Origin: Alphaproteobacteria bacterium
GTDB taxonomy: Bacteria; Pseudomonadota; Alphaproteobacteria; Micavibrionales; Micavibrionaceae
Assembly (NCBI GenBank): GCA_016699735.1
Contig: CP065008.1
Location: 62,001 to 126,000 of the forward strand
DNA: 64,000 nt
Direction: 5' to 3'
Under the pieces are notes generated by a model, which saw only the letters and a program-made list of their open reading frames with translations, was not told the origin of the DNA and did no database searches. Below, in pieces: positions 60,645 to 64,000 of the stretch. Position 1 is the stretch's first letter. Every line of letters begins with the position of its first letter. Both the position numbers and the translations under genes were made by a program.

Positions 60645-62375
60645 ATGATGCGATTTGCCCTGACAATATATCTGTTTTTTGCACTGACAACTTCACCTTG
60701 TCTGGCCGCAGCACAGGAAAATACACAAGATCAGAACACCCCGACAACGGAAGAACCAAACCCGGAAACCGTTCCCATCCCTCTGGCATTACGCCAGCAT
60801 CTGCGCCCGAATGTGACAAAAGAAGATTTCATGTCTCAGGTGATGCAGTTTTTAAGGCGCGAAGGCTTTGAAAGAAAAAAACTGACGGCCTCCGATATTG
60901 AACGCAAAAAAACCCAAGCTCTCCAAAACGCGAGAAGAGCTCAAATACAGAATCTTATGTTCTACGACACGAATTTCGACGCACAGGTCACACTCACGGA
61001 AGCAAGAAACTACTTGATCGAGGTGCACTCGAAAAGAGTGAACGGTGAACCGTCCGCAACCGACAACGAAAGAATTCTAAGCGATGTCGAAAACCAGCTT
61101 AAGCTTCTAAAAGAACTGGACACGAACAAGGATGAAATCTTGACCTATCAGGAAATGTCGGAACTCGGCGAAGAAACGAAGACGCATATTAATGAAAATT
61201 ACACATCTAGGGACCAGAGCTATCTGAACCTTGACCCTGACAAAAACGGCGAACTGACCGACCTTGAACTCGAAGCGCTGGCGCTAAAGGCCTTCAACAA
61301 TGTCGATAAGGACCGCGACGGGATCATAGCGGAGGAGGAGTTTAAATCTCTCGATGAATTCCATAAAACAAACGCGACAGACGCGCAGGAAAGCAAACTC
61401 TGTGAAATCAAAACAAAACCCGGAGACTTGAAGATCGTAAGCATCGGCGCTTACGAGGGGCAAGCGCTCTCCACAGTGACCGCCGTGGGTCAGGACAAGG
61501 AGACCTTGGCAGCCACGATTAAAATAAAAGATGACCAGCTGGAGACATACCTCATTTTAACCAGCTATGAAGCCATAATCTGGAAAATTGAGGGCAATAC
61601 TCAAGCGATAAAACAGGTCGTTGTCGCAAGCTTTGAGACGAATAAAAAGAAAAAGTCAGGAAGCGGAGTTGTCGGTATCGAAAAGGACCGCGTAACGTTT
61701 CTGGGCCAAAAATGCATTCCGTATTACTACGACGCGCAAGGCGTCGAGATTCTCTCCGCCAAATCGGCGATAAAATACCTCACCGGGCGCTTTCCAGACG
61801 AAATGGGCGGTTCGTACGGCGCCAACGAAATAGTTCTATCTGAGGGCAAAGTCTCCTTCCCGCTTCAGGATTCGGAGAAAAAGAACAAGGGAAACAGTGT
61901 TTATTTTGAAGGCGGTGAAGGAAATGACGTCATAATATTCACCGGACCGCCCCGCACAGTGCAAATCATCCCAAAGGAAAAGGATGGAGACCGCAAAGAC
62001 AGGGACGGGAAACCCCTGCCCCCCGGATTTAACGACGAACTCTGGCGAGAACTTTTAAGGTACCACCCCGCCGGAATAGCGGATTTTGATCCATCCGCAG
62101 TTGTCTCTGACTTGCCCGCCGAACGTTATGAGGTCATGCCGCAATGGGCCGGAATAGCGCAGCTTGTGAACGAAGGCGCGATAGAAATACTGCATTCGGG
62201 CGATTTTCGGATTATTAAGGATATCCCGCGCCTCCCCTCGGGTTTCTATGGGATATCGAGCGTAAAATTTGTTATCGCCCCCGGCCTGAAAGTATTAAAT
62301 GGGATCGGCAACCATTCGTGCGTCATACGCGAGGATGCTGTGCCGCCCAGACCCAACGGCGCCCTGTGCAGATAA
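60645..62375 (+). CDS. Secreted protein with four EF-hand motifs
   Basis: 576 residues. A signal peptide (LTIYLFFALTTSPCLAAA) is followed by a helical part with EF-hand loops DTNFDAQVTLTE, DTNKDEILTYQE, DPDKNGELTDLE and DKDRDGIIAEEE at roughly residues 108-235. The rest (about 250-576) is a strand-rich domain of unknown type, with GEYEGQ-like turns and the late segments FYGISSVKFVIAPGL and SCVIRED. It probably binds Ca2+ outside the cytoplasm. It is visibly less GC-rich than neighbours, and stands alone between two repeat mosaics, consistent with an acquired gene. Confidence 0.8.
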   Translation: MMRFALTIYLFFALTTSPCLAAAQENTQDQNTPTTEEPNPETVPIPLALRQHLRPNVTKEDFMSQVMQFLRREGFERKKLTASDIERKKTQALQNARRAQIQNLMFYDTNFDAQVTLTEARNYLIEVHSKRVNGEPSATDNERILSDVENQLKLLKELDTNKDEILTYQEMSELGEETKTHINENYTSRDQSYLNLDPDKNGELTDLELEALALKAFNNVDKDRDGIIAEEEFKSLDEFHKTNATDAQESKLCEIKTKPGDLKIVSIGAYEGQALSTVTAVGQDKETLAATIKIKDDQLETYLILTSYEAIIWKIEGNTQAIKQVVVASFETNKKKKSGSGVVGIEKDRVTFLGQKCIPYYYDAQGVEILSAKSAIKYLTGRFPDEMGGSYGANEIVLSEGKVSFPLQDSEKKNKGNSVYFEGGEGNDVIIFTGPPRTVQIIPKEKDGDRKDRDGKPLPPGFNDELWRELLRYHPAGIADFDPSAVVSDLPAERYEVMPQWAGIAQLVNEGAIEILHSGDFRIIKDIPRLPSGFYGISSVKFVIAPGLKVLNGIGNHSCVIREDAVPPRPNGALCR

Positions 62376-62417
62376 AACTTGGCTCACGCGGCCCATAACA
62401 CGCCGCAATCCCGCTTC

Positions 62418-62605
62418 TTTCCCTCTCCCCGCCAGCGGGGAGAGGGATCAAGGGAGAGGGGGAAAAAAACAAAAAACTGGGTTCCCGCTTTCGCGGGAAT
62501 GACAGAAGGAAGCGCGGGCTGCGTTGTGATCGTTGTGGTCTTTGTGTTTAAAAAACTCTGCGCTCTCTGCGCCTCTGCGGTAAAAACAGAGCAAGCATCC
62601 CTCGG
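62418..62605. repeat. Mosaic of intergenic repeats downstream of the EF-hand gene
   Basis: A CCCTCTCCCCGCC hairpin copy with its GATCAAGGGAGAGGG tail (62418-62461), a GTTCCCGCTTTCGCGGGAATGACAG hairpin (62481-62505, described here by its arms GTTCCCGC and GCGGGAAT), then GTTGTGATCGTTGTG, GTGTTTAAAAAA, and CTCTGCGCTCTCTGCGCCTC. No gene is seen in it. The order matches 58546-58860. Confidence 0.72.
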
Positions 62606-63097
62606 CTATTCCTGATCTTCTGGAAGTTTACCGATAAATTCTAAATACTCTTTAACACCCTCAACTCCCGCTTCAAGCGCCCTTTGAATATATTCAAGCC
62701 CCTGCAGGACATTCTTCTGAAAACCAAAAGAACCGTAAAGCAGGTCTTTCCCGTAACAGAACATGGCTTCGGAGTGCCCCATTTCCGCTGCTTCCTTTAT
62801 AAGCCGCGCACCCTTCTCTTGATTAACCTCTGCATAAAAATCACCGAACATATGATCACACCCCAAAGCAAACTTGGCCTCTCGAACACCACGATCGGCA
62901 GCAATCTGAAGATGTTTCAAGCTTCTTCTTTCAAACTCTTCGTGACTCTCATTCCACTCACGGAGGCTAAACCGCGAATAAAAATAATGGGCATACGGAT
63001 CGTCTTTTTCCAGAAAAGGCTGAATAAACTCAAAAAGTGCGGACGCATCCCCTTCTTCATGAAGCTCAAATGCTTTTTTCCTGCTTTCCTCATCCAT
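62606..63097 (-). CDS. Sel1/TPR-like repeat protein
   Basis: 163 residues. Helical repeats with the Sel1 pattern A-A-E-x-G-x-x-x-A occur: LKHLQIAADRGVREAKFALG, LIKEAAEMGHSEAMFCYGKDLLYGS, and YIQRALEAGVEGVKEYL. Sel1 repeats bind proteins. No signal peptide, so cytosolic. The start at 63097 has AGGGGGC six bases upstream; a GTG at 63124 is weaker. It sits between ftsK and the EF-hand gene. Confidence 0.82.
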   Translation of the reverse strand: MDEESRKKAFELHEEGDASALFEFIQPFLEKDDPYAHYFYSRFSLREWNESHEEFERRSLKHLQIAADRGVREAKFALGCDHMFGDFYAEVNQEKGARLIKEAAEMGHSEAMFCYGKDLLYGSFGFQKNVLQGLEYIQRALEAGVEGVKEYLEFIGKLPEDQE

Positions 63098-63161
63098 GCG
63101 GTGCCCCCTAAGAACTGAGTCCACAGTAACGCAATTTGTGGAAGATCAACACCTTAACCGA

Positions 63162-63211
63162 CAAAAACCGGACCCGCTGGACCTAGTCCTGACCACTCCA
63201 CTTAGTCCGGT
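63162..63211 (-). terminator. Terminator after ftsK
   Basis: Minus-strand arms ACCGGAC (63211-63205) and GTCCGGT (63173-63167) enclose a second small hairpin and run into TTTTTG. It lies 24 bp past the ftsK stop, separating ftsK from the Sel1 gene and so from lolA. Confidence 0.7.
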
Positions 63212-63234
63212 CAATTTTGAGCCGCAGATTGAAC

Positions 63235-64000
63235 CTAAACGTCGCTGAAATCGCGCACGAGAATTTCCCGCTTGCCCGTCGCATTCGCCGGGGAGATGAT
63301 CCCCTGCTTCTCCATCTCCTCCACGATCCGCGCCGCGCGGTTATACCCGATCTGCAGGTGCCGCTGCACAAAACTGGTCGAAACCTTGCCCTCCCGCGCC
63401 ACGATGGCCACAGCGCGGTCATAAAGCTCGTCCACATCGTTGGAGGATCCCTCTTTCCCGCCGCCGAACATCGCGGACATGATCTCGCTGTCCCCGTAAT
63501 CCCCGTCATCGGTGAGGTTGTCGATATAATCCGGCGACGCCTGACTCTTGAGGAAGGAGACGGATTTCTCCACATCCTCGTCCGAAACGAACGGCCCATG
63601 CACCCGCGTCACGCGCCCGCCCGGCGCCATATAAAGCATATCCCCCATGCCCAGGAGCTGCTCCGCCCCGGAATCGCCCAATATAGTGCGCGAATCGATC
63701 TTGGAGGTGACCTGAAAACTGATCCGCGTCGGGAAGTTCGCTTTAATAACGCCCGTAATAACGTCTACGGACGGCCGCTGCGTCGCCATGATCAGGTGAA
63801 TCCCCGCCGCCCGCGCCATCTGCGCCAGCCGCTGGATTGCGTTCTCAACATCTTTCCCGGCCACCAGCATCAGGTCGGCGAATTCGTCCACCACCACCAC
63901 GATATAGGGCAGCTCCTTAAGCTCCAGCGAAACATCCTCGAACTCCGCCTCGCCTGTGTCGCGGTCGATTCCGGTCTGCACCTTCTGGACGATTTCCTCG
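63235..64000 (-). CDS. ftsK: DNA translocase FtsK, C-terminal part
   Basis: The last 255 residues; the rest lies beyond the right edge. The RecA-like motor has Walker B VVVVDEFADLMLVAGKDVE and the block LIMATQRPSVDVITGVIKANFP. The gamma winged-helix domain at the end (ELYDRAVAIVAREGKVSTSF, then LQIGYNRAARIVEEMEKQG) recognises KOPS sequences and contacts XerD. FtsK clears the septum of chromosome dimers. Confidence 0.96.
   Translation of the reverse strand, partial: EEIVQKVQTGIDRDTGEAEFEDVSLELKELPYIVVVVDEFADLMLVAGKDVENAIQRLAQMARAAGIHLIMATQRPSVDVITGVIKANFPTRISFQVTSKIDSRTILGDSGAEQLLGMGDMLYMAPGGRVTRVHGPFVSDEDVEKSVSFLKSQASPDYIDNLTDDGDYGDSEIMSAMFGGGKEGSSNDVDELYDRAVAIVAREGKVSTSFVQRHLQIGYNRAARIVEEMEKQGIISPANATGKREILVRDFSDV

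Noticed and set aside
58471..62505. Repeated short palindromes that could suggest a CRISPR array
   Set aside because: Spacing is irregular, the units differ, copies lie in separate gaps, and no cas gene is present.

Overview
The window is a dense chromosomal segment from a moderately GC-rich alphaproteobacterium. The placement rests on gene neighbourhoods typical of that class: divL-tsaE-murU-addB-addA, the chvI-chvG sensor locus, folC-accD-trpA-trpB-trpF-pyrF-ihfB-rpsA-cmk-aroA, lptC-lptA-lptB-rpoN-hpf-ptsN, hsp20-DUF1150 and lolA near ftsK. A DivL-type kinase with Tyr at the phospho-acceptor position and a perfect CtrA-type box point to a Caulobacter-like cell-cycle circuit. A Micavibrio-like or Rhodospirillales-like lineage is possible, but no sequence search was available to test it.

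Layout: 1-5.8 kb holds a truncated acetyltransferase, two unknown genes, a 121-bp imperfect palindrome, a HIT hydrolase, panD, an RTX-type protein and a penicillin-binding peptidase. 5.8-18.3 kb holds trxA, the addA/addB recombination nuclease, murU, tsaE, divL and ahcY. 18.4-24.6 kb holds an unknown protein, a 48-residue small protein, an Enzyme I-like PEP phosphotransferase, rapZ and chvG/chvI. 24.7-36.8 kb is a long housekeeping run on the minus strand (folate, fatty acid, tryptophan and pyrimidine synthesis, IHF, S1, Cmk, AroA), with a GyrI-like gene inserted between trpB and trpA. 36.9-45.1 kb holds a GGDEF/EAL protein, a methyltransferase, pyrC, folE, cysS, a CHCC zinc-finger protein and a heat-shock pair. 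45.1-53.7 kb is the LPS-export/sigma-54 locus, interrupted by an iron-regulated outer-membrane-like gene and a LysE exporter. 53.7-64 kb holds tRNA-Leu, a two-domain response regulator, two membrane proteins, an intact IS1595-family element, recR, lolA, an EF-hand secreted protein, a Sel1 protein and the 3' end of ftsK, with mosaic repeats between them.

The most unusual items are four. (1) A structured, terminator-bearing RNA candidate lies inside the IS1595 element. (2) The nitrogen PTS looks eroded: PtsN has Asp where the phosphorylated His should be, RapZ lacks the Walker A lysine, and an Enzyme I-like gene stands where hprK, EIIA and HPr are usually found. (3) The H-box of the DivL homologue carries Tyr. 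(4) A long palindromic element sits before the HIT gene. Several start codons are TTG (RTX protein, ChvG, KdsD, RNase D). No CRISPR array or prophage was seen.
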